Part shown: in pieces, positions 1-7,880 of the stretch
Position numbering within the stretch: position 1 is the stretch's first letter
Layout of the letters: every line of letters starts with the position of its first letter
Assembly (NCBI GenBank): GCA_958295905.1
Contig: OY282382.1
Location: 2,938,001-3,002,000 of the forward strand
Direction: 5' to 3'
Length of the DNA stretch: 64,000 nucleotides
Source: an uncultured Vicinamibacterales bacterium
Lineage (GTDB): Bacteria > Acidobacteriota > Vicinamibacteria > Vicinamibacterales > UBA8438
Translations under genes and position numbers: made by a program
The notes under the pieces: generated by a model
What the model was told of the DNA's origin: nothing
The model's database searches: none
What the model saw: only the letters and a program-made list of their open reading frames with translations

Positions 1-31
1 CTATCCGCACCCGCTCCGGCGGTCCGACGGC

Positions 32-379
32 TCAGCTTCCGGTCGTCGGAGCCGGTCCCGCATCCGCCAACGCGTCGTCGACCATCCGTTCGATTTCACC
101 GGCCCGCGCCTTCACCGCCGTCTCCAGGGAGATCTCCGTGTCGCGGCTGCGGAAGTACTCGTCGGCGATGTTCATCGCCGCCAGCACCGCGATGCGCACC
201 GCGTCTCCGCCGGTCGAATGTTCGGTCGCGGACTGAATCTTGTGGTCGACGTAGCTGGCCAGCCGGTTGATGTACTCGATGTCGAGCGAGCTCCGGATCA
301 AGAAGCGCTGACCCATGATTTCCACCGTCACGACCTCCGGCGTATCGCCGGTCACGGGTACTTCTTCGATCTCGGTCAC
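32..379 (-). CDS. zapA: Cell division protein ZapA
   Basis: ZapA binds FtsZ filaments in the cytoplasm and stabilises the division ring. The 115-residue product has the family layout: a short N-terminal strand region ending in GQRFLIRSS (about residues 24-32), the segment EYINRLASYVDHKI (about 35-48), then a helical C-terminal half (AVLAAMNIADEYF, then a Glu/Ala-rich helix) that forms the dimer coiled coil. Length is close to the usual 100-110 residues. The start is a GTG. It is the last gene of the minus-strand run from thrS and follows a coiled-coil gene by 39 nt, which suggests co-transcription with a ZapB-like partner. Identity is well supported by pattern; regulation is not visible. Confidence 0.9.
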   Translation of the reverse strand: MTEIEEVPVTGDTPEVVTVEIMGQRFLIRSSLDIEYINRLASYVDHKIQSATEHSTGGDAVRIAVLAAMNIADEYFRSRDTEISLETAVKARAGEIERMVDDALADAGPAPTTGS

Positions 380-418
380 GGTGGCAGCACTCGGACGCGC
401 GGGGCGTCCTTCTTTCCG

Positions 419-694
419 CTAGAGGCTGAGCTCTTCGATCTGTTCGAGCATTTTCGTGACGCGCCCGCGGATCTCGTCGCGCTCGGACTCGAACTCGCGG
501 GTCTGCGTTTCCTGCTGCGCCTCGGCGGCCTGCAGCTTGCCGCGGAGCTCTTCGACGTCGTCCGACAGTTTGGTGTTTTCGTCGAGGGCGAACTTCAACT
601 CCTCGCGCGTGGTCTCGAGCACGTCAATGAGGGACTGAACCCGCGCGGCCAACTGTTCGATGGGCTTCAGCTCGACAGGGGCTTCCGTTTTCAT
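419..694 (-). CDS. Small coiled-coil protein, ZapB-like
   Basis: A 91-residue, almost wholly helical protein. Residues from about 10 to the end are rich in Glu, Lys, Leu and Gln with heptad-like spacing, so a long coiled coil is expected. It has no signal peptide or membrane segment. The ATG at 694 is preferred because AGGAG lies nine bases upstream; a GTG at 715 would add seven residues. It sits between pheT and zapA, where many genomes carry a short coiled-coil division factor, so a ZapB-like role at the Z ring is inferred from length, composition and neighbour. Coiled coils are poor evidence of homology, and another structural role is possible. Confidence 0.7.
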   Translation of the reverse strand: MKTEAPVELKPIEQLAARVQSLIDVLETTREELKFALDENTKLSDDVEELRGKLQAAEAQQETQTREFESERDEIRGRVTKMLEQIEELSL

Positions 695-789
695 CTTGAG
701 CAACTCCTGCAGCACGGGCGGCCATGGTCACCTGACACCGGATCGCCGCGCGCCGGGCGGTCCGGGGACCGCGGTCGTGTGGATCGTCT

Positions 790-2871
790 TCAACGCTGTT
801 TCGCGCGATGGGTTTCCGCGAGTGTCTGCAGCACCCTGTCGGTGCTTCGTTGGACTTCGGCGTCGGTCAGTGTCCGATCGGGGGCGCGGAACGTCAATCG
901 AAGCGACAAGCTGACGGCGCCGGCGGCCACCCCGGATCCCGTATAGCGGTCGACCTCGACGACCTCGACCAGGGTTGGCCCGGCCGCCGTCCGGATCGTG
1001 TCACGAACCTGCGCCGCAGGCAAGGCGTCGTCGACCTCGACCGAGAGGTCGCGCGTTATCGACGGGTAGCGGGGCACCGGCGCCGCCCGCAGGCGGTCGA
1101 AGACGCCGAGGTCGAGCGGCCGCAGATCGAGCTCGGCGACGTACACCGGATCGAGCCCGGTCATGCCGCGCGTCGCCGCGAACGCCGGATCGAGCTGGCC
1201 GGCCTCCCCCAGCACGACGGGGTCGCCGCCGGTCTGCAGATGCACGCGGGCGCTCCGTCCCGGCACCAGATGGCCGGCGGTCAACGGCTCGAACGTCGCC
1301 TCCACGCCGAACCCCGAGCACAGCCGCGCGATGACCCCGGTCAGGTCGAACAGGTCCGCCCGCCGGGCCGGGGCGCTCCAATGGACCGCGGACGCCGCGC
1401 CGGTGATCGCGATCGCGAGGGCGGGCGTTTCTCCAGCGCCGCGGCGGAAGCGGCTGCCGATCTCGAACAGCCGGACGTCCGGCCGCTCGCGGCGGCGATT
1501 GTGGACCACGGAATCGACGAGACCGGGGAGCAGCGAGGGCCTGAGCACGGCGCCGCGCTCCGACAGCGGGTTGCGCAGGGCCACGATGTCCTGCGGGTCG
1601 GCGTGGACGGCGCGCGCGGCGGCCTGCTCGATGAAGCCGTAGGTGACCGCCTCGGAGAAGCCGCTGCCGGTCAGCAGGCGGCGCACGAGGCGGTCGCGGT
1701 CCCGCCAGGGACCCGGCGCCGCCGCCGGGCGGGTCAGGGCCGGGAACGTGGTCGGAATCTCGTCATAGCCGTGGTGACGTGCGATCTCCTCTATCAGGTC
1801 CTCTTCCCGGCTGACGTCCACCCGGAACGTCGGAACGCGGACGCGCCAGACCGCGCCGCCGTCTCCCGCCGCCGGCGTCGGCTCGAAGCCGAGCCGCGTC
1901 AGCGCCGGCGCCACGAAGCCTTCGTCGATGCCTTGACCGAGCACGCGGCCGATCCGGGCGTGTCGGAGCCGCAACTCGATCGGTTCGGGCGGGGACGGAA
2001 AGCGATCGATCAGGGCGCCGCGGGGGGCGCCTGCGGCGGTGTCGGCGAGCAGCCGGCGGGCCCGGCGGATCGCGGCGGGCGGCGCCCCCACGTCGGCGCC
2101 CCGCTCGAATCGGTACGAGGCGTCGGTGGCGAGACCCAGCCGCCGGCTGGTCCGCCGCACCGAGATGGGATCGAACCAAGCCGCCTCGAGCACGATCGTG
2201 CGCGTCGCCGCGCTGACCTCCGCGGCGGCGCCGCCCATGATTCCGGCCACCGCCTGCGGGCGCTCGGCATCGGCGATCGCGAGCATCTCGGGGTCGAGGC
2301 GGCGATCGGCGCCGTCGAGGGTCCGGAGGGTCTCGCCCGCCCGCGCCCGGCGCACGCGGATCTCGGGGCCGGCCAGCCGGTCCAGATCGAACGCGTGCAT
2401 GGGTTGTCCAAGCTCGATCATGACGTAGTTCGTGACGTCGACGACGTTGTTGATGGGCCGAACGCCGGCCGCTTCCAGCCGCCGCGCCAGCCACGGCGGC
2501 GACGGCCCCACCGTCACCTCCGCGAGCGCGCCGGCATACCGGGGGCAGAGGTCGGGGGCGTCGATGGCGATCGGGACCGCGTCGCCGCCGGTATCGGCCT
2601 CCGGGGGCGCCGCCCCCGGCATCCGCAGCTCGGCGCCGTACATCGTCGCGACCTCGCGCGCGATGCCGAGCACCGACAGGCAGTCGGGGCGGTTCGTGGT
2701 GATCTCGAGGTCCAGCACCGCATCCGGGGCGTCGTCCGCGGTCCGGGGGTCGGCCGGCCAGGGCTCGACCGCGCCGACCTCGAACCCGCACAGGGTCAGC
2801 TTGTCAGCCAGCTCGTCGACCGCGACCGGCGCGTCGACGAACTCCCGCAGCCACGACACGAGGATTCTCAA
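790..2871 (-). CDS. pheT: Phenylalanyl-tRNA synthetase beta subunit, short form
   Basis: Beta subunit of the alpha2-beta2 enzyme that charges tRNA-Phe. The product is 693 residues, against about 800 in many bacteria. It opens with RILVSWLREFV and passes within about 50 residues to LEITTNRPDCLSV (B1/B3-B4 core), so the EMAPII-like OB-fold tRNA-binding domain normally inserted here is missing. The B5 region and the catalytic-like core follow, and the C-terminus (from about residue 600, PRYPSITRDLSVEV) is the FDX-ACB anticodon-binding domain. I place the start at TTG 2871: it gives the usual N-terminus and overlaps the pheS stop as TTGA, implying translational coupling. The open frame continues upstream inside pheS, but that part is shadow. 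Confidence 0.93.
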   Translation of the reverse strand: MRILVSWLREFVDAPVAVDELADKLTLCGFEVGAVEPWPADPRTADDAPDAVLDLEITTNRPDCLSVLGIAREVATMYGAELRMPGAAPPEADTGGDAVPIAIDAPDLCPRYAGALAEVTVGPSPPWLARRLEAAGVRPINNVVDVTNYVMIELGQPMHAFDLDRLAGPEIRVRRARAGETLRTLDGADRRLDPEMLAIADAERPQAVAGIMGGAAAEVSAATRTIVLEAAWFDPISVRRTSRRLGLATDASYRFERGADVGAPPAAIRRARRLLADTAAGAPRGALIDRFPSPPEPIELRLRHARIGRVLGQGIDEGFVAPALTRLGFEPTPAAGDGGAVWRVRVPTFRVDVSREEDLIEEIARHHGYDEIPTTFPALTRPAAAPGPWRDRDRLVRRLLTGSGFSEAVTYGFIEQAAARAVHADPQDIVALRNPLSERGAVLRPSLLPGLVDSVVHNRRRERPDVRLFEIGSRFRRGAGETPALAIAITGAASAVHWSAPARRADLFDLTGVIARLCSGFGVEATFEPLTAGHLVPGRSARVHLQTGGDPVVLGEAGQLDPAFAATRGMTGLDPVYVAELDLRPLDLGVFDRLRAAPVPRYPSITRDLSVEVDDALPAAQVRDTIRTAAGPTLVEVVEVDRYTGSGVAAGAVSLSLRLTFRAPDRTLTDAEVQRSTDRVLQTLAETHRAKQR

Positions 2872-3914
2872 TGGGGAAACTGCTCCAGCAGGCGCAAGTC
2901 GTTGTCGTAGAAGAGCCGGATGTCTTCGACCCGGTACTTCAGCAGCGCGACCCGGTCGATGCCGAGACCGAAGGCCCATCCGGTATAGCGCTCCGGGTCG
3001 TATCCGACCGCCTCGAAGACGGCCGGGTGCACCATGCCGCAGCCCAGAATCTCGAGCCAGCCGGTCTGCTTGCAGACCGCGCATCCATCGCCGCCGCAGA
3101 ACACGCAGCTGATGAAGACTTCGGCGCTCGGCTCGGTGTAGGGGAAGAAGCTCGGCCGGAACATGACCCGGGTGCCGGGGGCGAAGAACGCCTGGAGAAA
3201 ACCGACGAGCGTCCCCTTGAGGTCCGCCATCGTGATCCCCTCGTCGACCAGAAGTCCCTCCACCTGCATGAACATGGGCGAGTGGGTCAGATCGGGGGTG
3301 TCGCGGCGGTAGACCAGCCCCGGCGCGATGATCCGGACCGGCGGCCGGTGTCGCTCCATGTAGCGGATCTGCATCCCGGAGGTGTGCGTGCGGAGCAGGG
3401 TCGCCGGGGCGCCGCCGCCGGGCATCGAGCCCTCCAGATAGAACGTGTCCTGCATGTCGCGGGCGGGATGGTCCGGCGGCATGTTGAGGGCTTCGAAGTT
3501 GTGGTAGTCGTCTTCCACCTGCGGGCCCTGGAGAATCTCGAACCCCCGCGCCTCGAAGATCGACTCGATCTGCTCGCGAATCAGGGTCAGCGGGTGGCGC
3601 CGCCCGAACGGCGTCCCGCGGCCCGGCAGGGTGACGTCGACGCTTCCCGCCGGTCTCGCGCCGACGCGCAACGTCTTCCGCCGTTCTTCCAGGGCGTGCT
3701 CGATCTCCCGCTTGAGGACGTTGGCGCCCCGGCCGAGGGCGGGGCGGGCCTCGGCCGGGGCCCCGGCCACCTGCTTCATCAGCGTCGCGATCGCGCTGCG
3801 CTTGCGGCCGAGATACCGGTCCCGCACCGCCTGCAGGTCCGGCTCGGATGCGGCCGCGGCGAGGTCCGCCCGGAAGGCGGCGCGGATTCCGTCGATATCG
3901 CTCGGGGCGTTCAT
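2868..3914 (-). CDS. pheS: Phenylalanyl-tRNA synthetase alpha subunit
   Basis: Catalytic alpha subunit of PheRS, a class II aminoacyl-tRNA synthetase; 348 residues, the usual length. The N-terminal helical arm (about 1-90) contains the YLGRKRSAI segment. The catalytic domain shows GRGTPFGRRHPLT, the HPARDMQDTFY motif-2 region, LLRTHTSGMQIRYM and the motif 3 region GWAFGLGIDRVALLKY near the C-terminus. A cysteine cluster (CVFCGGDGCAVC, about 270-281) is seen in many bacterial PheS proteins. It is followed by pheT with a 4-base overlap and preceded by about 380 bp of repeats that separate it from rplT, so it may have its own promoter or depend on read-through. Confidence 0.96.
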   Translation of the reverse strand: MNAPSDIDGIRAAFRADLAAAASEPDLQAVRDRYLGRKRSAIATLMKQVAGAPAEARPALGRGANVLKREIEHALEERRKTLRVGARPAGSVDVTLPGRGTPFGRRHPLTLIREQIESIFEARGFEILQGPQVEDDYHNFEALNMPPDHPARDMQDTFYLEGSMPGGGAPATLLRTHTSGMQIRYMERHRPPVRIIAPGLVYRRDTPDLTHSPMFMQVEGLLVDEGITMADLKGTLVGFLQAFFAPGTRVMFRPSFFPYTEPSAEVFISCVFCGGDGCAVCKQTGWLEILGCGMVHPAVFEAVGYDPERYTGWAFGLGIDRVALLKYRVEDIRLFYDNDLRLLEQFPH

Positions 3915-4295
3915 GATGGGGGTTCCGGCGTGAAGCCGTCGCGGCGCGGCCGGGCGGCGGCCGGAGCGCCGGCTCGACGGCGGGAGGCGTCTCGAGTCCC
4001 CCGCCCGGCGCGCGCCCGCTGGCCCGGAAATCGTCGCCTCCGGCTCCGATTACCGCCCAACCAACCCTCCAGGGGTCCGCGCCGTTCTACGGCGCAGACG
4101 CCTAGTGGTCCGTCACGTCATAAGTTTCGGACAGACAGACTTGGGTCGAACAACGTATTTCTTCTGCATAGGACTCTTGCGGTTCGAGGTGAGTGCCCCG
4201 GAGACCCTATTTTTAGTCGTGGCGATGCACTGGCCCGGAAATCGTCGCCTGCGGCTCCGATTGCCGCCCAACCAACCTCCAGGGTCCGCGCCGTT
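3915..4295. other. Gene-free stretch between rplT and pheS, holding two repeat copies
   Basis: No credible gene. It holds two direct copies of a dispersed repeat (4021-4103 and 4232-4312) separated by about 128 bases that are visibly richer in A and T. That middle segment begins TAGTGGTCCGTCACGTCATA, which resembles a transposon end, but no partner end or transposase is present. Confidence 0.6.
4021..4103 (+). repeat. Dispersed intergenic repeat family A, copy 1
   Basis: About 83 bases beginning GGCCCGGAAATCGTCGCC and ending with the hairpin GCGCCG-TTCTA-CGGCGC and CAGACGCCT. Other copies lie at 4232-4312, 7748-7880 (longer) and, reversed, at 60696-60779, with degraded relatives at 62276-62410. 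The ends and the hairpin are the best conserved parts. Confidence 0.85.
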
Positions 4296-4312
4296 CTACG
4301 GCGCAGACGCCT
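4232..4312 (+). repeat. Dispersed intergenic repeat family A, copy 2, overlapping the rplT 3' end
   Basis: Nearly identical to copy 1, in the same orientation, about 211 bases away. Its terminal hairpin loop TTCTA contains, on the minus strand, the TAG stop codon of rplT (4296-4298), so the last codons of rplT are repeat-derived. Confidence 0.85.
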
Positions 4313-4685
4313 GGCCCGCCGGCTGCGCGTCGTTGTCTTGTGCCGCGGCCCGGGCCGCGAGATGGGCGAAGGCGGTGGGTTCCGTCGCGGCGAGGTCGGC
4401 GAGACTCTTGCGGTCGAGGGTGACCCCGGCCGCGCTCAGACCGTGCATGAACCGGTTGTAGCTGAGCCCGTGCCCGCGCGCGGCGGCATTGATCCGCTGG
4501 ATCCACAGGCGGCGGAAGTCGCGCTTCTTCAGGCGGCGCCCGACGTACGCATACTCGGCGGCCTTGTCGCCGGCCTCCTTGGCGGCCCGGTACAGCTTGC
4601 TCTTGGTGCCGAAGAAACCCTTGGTGCGCGCCAGCAGCTTCTTGCGCTTCGCCCGCCGCACCGATCCACGCTTGACTCGTGGCAT
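4296..4685 (-). CDS. rplT: 50S ribosomal protein L20
   Basis: Primary 23S rRNA-binding protein needed early in large-subunit assembly, and a translational autoregulator in several bacteria. The N-terminal basic arm ([18 protein letters not shown]) and the core ([49 protein letters not shown]) are canonical. At 129 residues it is about ten longer than usual. The extra tail ([17 protein letters not shown]) has a different, repeat-like composition: its last codons and its stop lie in repeat A copy 2, so an element appears to have extended the protein. It follows rpmI by 55 bases. Confidence 0.97.
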   Translation of the reverse strand: MPRVKRGSVRRAKRKKLLARTKGFFGTKSKLYRAAKEAGDKAAEYAYVGRRLKKRDFRRLWIQRINAAARGHGLSYNRFMHGLSAAGVTLDRKSLADLAATEPTAFAHLAARAAAQDNDAQPAGQASAP

Positions 4686-4740
4686 CCATGAACTCCTGAA
4701 TCCGCCGGTCGGGGGGCGGAGCGCCGCCCGATCCCGGCTC

Positions 4741-4938
4741 CTATCCGTTCGGCAGCAGCCGCTGAACCCGGCGCGTGTCGGCGGCCGAAATCAGGGCCGA
4801 CTTCCGGAGATTCCGCTTCCGTTTGGTCGTCTTGCTCGTCAGGATGTGCTGCTTCAACGACTTGCTGCGTACCACTTTGCCGCTGGCCGTCCTCCTGAAG
4901 CGCTTCGCGGCCCCGCGGTGTGTCTTCATCTTCGGCAT
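4741..4938 (-). CDS. rpmI: 50S ribosomal protein L35
   Basis: 65-residue large-subunit protein, the normal size for the family. [21 protein letters not shown] at the N-terminus and the basic stretch around [18 protein letters not shown] identify it. It lies six bases after infC and 55 before rplT in the conserved infC-rpmI-rplT operon, which is commonly repressed by L20 through the leader RNA. No leader structure was worked out here. Confidence 0.97.
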   Translation of the reverse strand: MPKMKTHRGAAKRFRRTASGKVVRSKSLKQHILTSKTTKRKRNLRKSALISAADTRRVQRLLPNG

Positions 4939-4944
4939 TCGAGT

Positions 4945-5502
4945 CTAGCCCCCCTGTCCCTTCTTGGCGCCGCCGATGCCGGACAGGATGATGTGCATCT
5001 GGTTGCCTTGCATGCTCGGACGCGTCTCGGCCGCGGCCACCCCCTCGAGATCCTCGACCAGGCGATCGAGAATGCGCCGCCCGAAATCGGGGTGCGCCAT
5101 CTCGCGCCCGCGGAAGAAGATCGTGGCCTTCACCTTGTCGCCTTCCTTGACGATGCGCTCGATGTGCTTCTTCTTGAAGTTGTAGTCGTGATGGTCCACC
5201 TTGGGCCGGAACTTGATCTCCTTGAGCTCGATCGACTTCTGGTTCTTGCGCGCTTCCCGGGTGCGCTTCTGTTCCTGGTAGTGGTACCGCCCATAGTCCA
5301 TGATGCGGCACACGGGCGGTGACGCCGTCGGGGAGATCTCGACGAGGTCGAGCCCCTTCTCCCGGGCGATCGCCAGCGCCTGCGGGGGCGACATGATGCC
5401 GAGCTGCTGGCCCGTGTCGTCGATGACCCGGATCTCCCGCACGCGTATCCGTTCGTTGGTGCGCGTCCGGGTCTCACGTCGTTGAGTGCGAACAAAAGCG
5501 AT
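4945..5502 (-). CDS. infC: Translation initiation factor IF-3, probable AUC start
   Basis: IF-3 binds the 30S subunit and proofreads the start codon and initiator tRNA. The N-domain (RTNERIRVREIRVIDDTG, QLGIMSPPQALAIAREKGLDLVEISP), the linker (YGRYHYQEQKR) and the C-domain (LKEIKFRPKVDHHDYNFK) are all present. The conserved RTNERIR segment lies upstream of the first ATG/GTG-type codon that would open the frame at 5442, so the true start must be further up. The frame then holds no ATG, GTG or TTG before a strong AAGGGGG Shine-Dalgarno site, five bases after which lies an in-frame ATC at 5500-5502. infC commonly uses a rare AUU/AUC start for autoregulation, so ATC gives a 185-residue product. 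The start is inferred. Confidence 0.9.
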   Translation of the reverse strand: MAFVRTQRRETRTRTNERIRVREIRVIDDTGQQLGIMSPPQALAIAREKGLDLVEISPTASPPVCRIMDYGRYHYQEQKRTREARKNQKSIELKEIKFRPKVDHHDYNFKKKHIERIVKEGDKVKATIFFRGREMAHPDFGRRILDRLVEDLEGVAAAETRPSMQGNQMHIILSGIGGAKKGQGG

Positions 5503-5507
5503 AGCGT

Positions 5508-5514
5508 CCCCCTT
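5508..5514 (-). promoter_or_regulatory. Shine-Dalgarno site that fixes the infC start
   Basis: AAGGGGG on the minus strand, five bases before the proposed ATC start of infC. It is the strongest anti-SD match between thrS and infC and is the main reason for choosing the non-standard codon. Confidence 0.6.
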
Positions 5515-5541
5515 GTGAAAGTGGTGCGGGTACGGGAGGCG

Positions 5542-7479
5542 TCACTGCGGCGCCTGACCACCGCCGCGGGCTCCGCGCCGCCGCACCTCGTCGAGGGCCG
5601 CGGCGATGAAGTCTTCGACCCGGCTGGCTCCCCGGTCGCCGTCCCGCCGGTGCCGGACGGCCACCGCTCCGTTGGCCGCCTCGCGATCGCCCGTGACGAG
5701 CATGTAGGGGATCTTTCGGAGCTGCGCCGAGCGAATCTTATACCCCATTTTCTCGTGGCGGGCATCCACCTCGACCCGCAGGCCGGCCGCGCGCAGGCGG
5801 GCGGCGGCAGAATCGGCGTAGTCCCGGTGGCGGTCCGCGATGGGGACCACGACCGCCTGCACCGGCGCCAGCCAGAGCGGGAACGCGCCGGCGTAGTGCT
5901 CGATGAGCAGGGCGATGAACCGCTCGAAGCTGCCGAAGATTGCCCGGTGGATGACGACGGGACGATGCTCGGCGTTGTCCTCGCCGATGTACTTGAGCCG
6001 AAACCGCTCCGGAAGCTGGTAGTCGAGCTGAATCGTGGCGCACTGCCAGTTCCTGCCGATGGCGTCGACGACGTGGAAATCGATCTTGGGGCCGTAGAAG
6101 TTGCCCTCGCCCTCCGCGGTGCGGTAGTCCTGGCCGGCCGCCTCCAGGGCCTGCTCGAGCTGGGCCTCGGCCTGGTCCCAGGTGGCGGTGTCGCCCAGGA
6201 ACGTGTCGGGCCGCGTCGACAGCTCGACCGAGAACTCGAGCTCGAAGTCGGCGTAGACCCGCTGCACCAGACGCAGCAGGCGCTCGACCTCGCGGCCGAT
6301 CTGATCGGGGGCGACGAAGCAGTGCGCGTCGTCCTGGCAGAACTGGCGGGCGCGGGTCAGCCCCGCGAGCACCCCCGACGCCTCGTCCCGATGCAGTACG
6401 CTCTGGTCGTGGTAGCGAATCGGCAGGTCGCGGTAGCTCCGGATCTCGCTCGCGAAGACCAGCATGTGCCCCGGGCAGTTCATCGGCTTGAGACTGTAGG
6501 TCTCGCCCTCCGACTCCACCCGCAGCATGTTCTCTTCGTAGTGCGCCCAGTGCCCCGAGGTCTCCCAGAGCTGCTTGTTGTAGACCAGCGGGGTGCGGAG
6601 CTCGACGTAACCCTCCGGGAACAGGGTGGCCCGCATGTACTCGGCCAGCAGGTTCCACAGGGTGGTGCCGTGCGCGAGCCAGAACGCGGCCCCCGGGGCC
6701 CAGTGATGGAACGTGAACAGCCCGAGCTCGCGGCCGAGCTTGCGGTGGTCCCGCTTCCTGGCCTCCTCGATCCGCCGCACGTGCTCCTTGAGGGCCTTGT
6801 CGGTGAAGAAGGCGGTGCCGTATATCCGCTGCATCGGCTGGTTGCGGGCGTCCCCCTTCCAGTAGGCGTTCGAGCTCGTGAGCACCCGGAACGCCTTGAG
6901 GGCGCCGCTCGACGGCACGTGGGGACCGGTGCAGAAGTCCATGAACACGCCGTCGATGGTGTAGCAGGAGACGACCGGTCCGCCTTTTTCCTCGATGAGC
7001 TCGACCTTGAGGGGCTCCCCGCGGTCGGCGAAGTAGCGCTTGGCCTCCTCTTTCGGCATCATCCTGCGTTCGTAGGCCCGGTCCTGCTCGGCCAGCTCGC
7101 GCATCCTGGCCTCGATCGCTTCGAGATCCTCGGGCACGAACGGGCGGTGCACCACGAAGTCGTAGAAGAAGCCGTCCTCGGTCGGCGGCCCGATTCCGCA
7201 CTGGGCCTCGGGGAACAGGCTGGTGACCGCGGCGGCCAGCAGATGCGCGGTGCTGTGCCGATAGAGCTCCAGCGCCTCCGGTCCGTCCCGGGTCACGATG
7301 CGAACCCGCGTATCCACTTCGAGCGGATGGCTCAGGTCGACCAGACGGTCGCCGACGGTGGCGGCCAGCGCGGCCTTGGCGAGGCGGGGCGAAATGCTCT
7401 CGGCGACGGCGCGCACGGGGGTTCCGGCCGGCACGTGCCGCGTGGAACCGTCCGGCAGGGTAACGGTCACCTGTTCCAT
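5542..7479 (-). CDS. thrS: Threonyl-tRNA synthetase
   Basis: Class II synthetase that charges tRNA-Thr and edits mis-charged serine; 645 residues, the usual length. Order: TGS domain (about 1-62, from MEQVTVTLPDGS), editing domain with the HSTAHLLA motif and YTIDGVFMDFCTGPH, catalytic core with RIYGTAFF, MLRVESEGETYSLKPMNCPGHM and RARQFCQDDAHCF, then the anticodon-binding domain (from about 540, APVQAVVVPIADRH) ending near MLVTGDREA. The ATG at 7477-7479 is chosen because it starts the TGS domain; the longer frame runs into the tRNA gene. It follows tRNA-Val by 54 bases and precedes infC by 39. No T-box was looked for in detail in this short leader. Confidence 0.97.
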   Translation of the reverse strand: MEQVTVTLPDGSTRHVPAGTPVRAVAESISPRLAKAALAATVGDRLVDLSHPLEVDTRVRIVTRDGPEALELYRHSTAHLLAAAVTSLFPEAQCGIGPPTEDGFFYDFVVHRPFVPEDLEAIEARMRELAEQDRAYERRMMPKEEAKRYFADRGEPLKVELIEEKGGPVVSCYTIDGVFMDFCTGPHVPSSGALKAFRVLTSSNAYWKGDARNQPMQRIYGTAFFTDKALKEHVRRIEEARKRDHRKLGRELGLFTFHHWAPGAAFWLAHGTTLWNLLAEYMRATLFPEGYVELRTPLVYNKQLWETSGHWAHYEENMLRVESEGETYSLKPMNCPGHMLVFASEIRSYRDLPIRYHDQSVLHRDEASGVLAGLTRARQFCQDDAHCFVAPDQIGREVERLLRLVQRVYADFELEFSVELSTRPDTFLGDTATWDQAEAQLEQALEAAGQDYRTAEGEGNFYGPKIDFHVVDAIGRNWQCATIQLDYQLPERFRLKYIGEDNAEHRPVVIHRAIFGSFERFIALLIEHYAGAFPLWLAPVQAVVVPIADRHRDYADSAAARLRAAGLRVEVDARHEKMGYKIRSAQLRKIPYMLVTGDREAANGAVAVRHRRDGDRGASRVEDFIAAALDEVRRRGARGGGQAPQ

Positions 7480-7533
7480 GGTCTGGCGTGGTCGATCTCG
7501 TCTCGCGCGGGGTGGTACCGGTACTGCTGAAGT

Positions 7534-7611
7534 TGGTAGGCACGGGCGGACTCGAACCGCCGACCTCCTGCGTGTCAAGCAGGCGCTCTAACCAGACTGA
7601 GCTACGCGCCT
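7534..7611 (-). tRNA. tRNA-Val (GAC)
   Basis: 78 bases including an encoded CCA. The acceptor stem is AGGCGCG paired with CGTGCCT (one G-T pair); the D arm is GCTC...GAGC; the anticodon stem CCTGC/GCAGG encloses TTGACAC, giving anticodon GAC; the T arm is GGCGG-TTCGAGT-CCGCC. It lies on the same strand just upstream of thrS. No integrase or att-like duplication of its 3' end was seen. Confidence 0.96.
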
Positions 7612-7747
7612 AGAGATACGGGGCAATCCCGAACTTCGCAATATAGCAATCCCGCACGGAATCAGTCAAACGGATGACGGCGGGGGGCGTGTCGGGGAAG
7701 TTGAGGCGCCGCCGCGGGAACCGGCACCCGAGGGATCCCAGGCGCTT

Positions 7748-7880
7748 GGCCCGGAAATCGCCGCCGCAGGAGTTTCGCGCCGGCGAAACCCCCGACGCCG
7801 CCGCAAGGCCGCGCTGCGGCCTCCGCCCGCCGCCCCATCAACCCGCCGGACGTTCTGCGCCGTTCTACGGCGCAGGTGCC
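7748..7880 (+). repeat. Dispersed intergenic repeat family A, copy 3 (longer variant)
   Basis: Starts GGCCCGGAAATCGCCGCC and ends with the hairpin CTGCGCCG-TTCTA-CGGCGCAG, a perfect 8-bp stem; the middle is longer and different from copies 1 and 2. The loop holds the stop codon of the minus-strand S41-type gene (7865-7867), exactly as copy 2 does for rplT. Confidence 0.8.

Noticed and set aside
7534-7611. tRNA-Val as an integration site
   Set aside because: No integrase and no duplicated 3' tRNA segment was found near it; the defence island begins 14 kb away.
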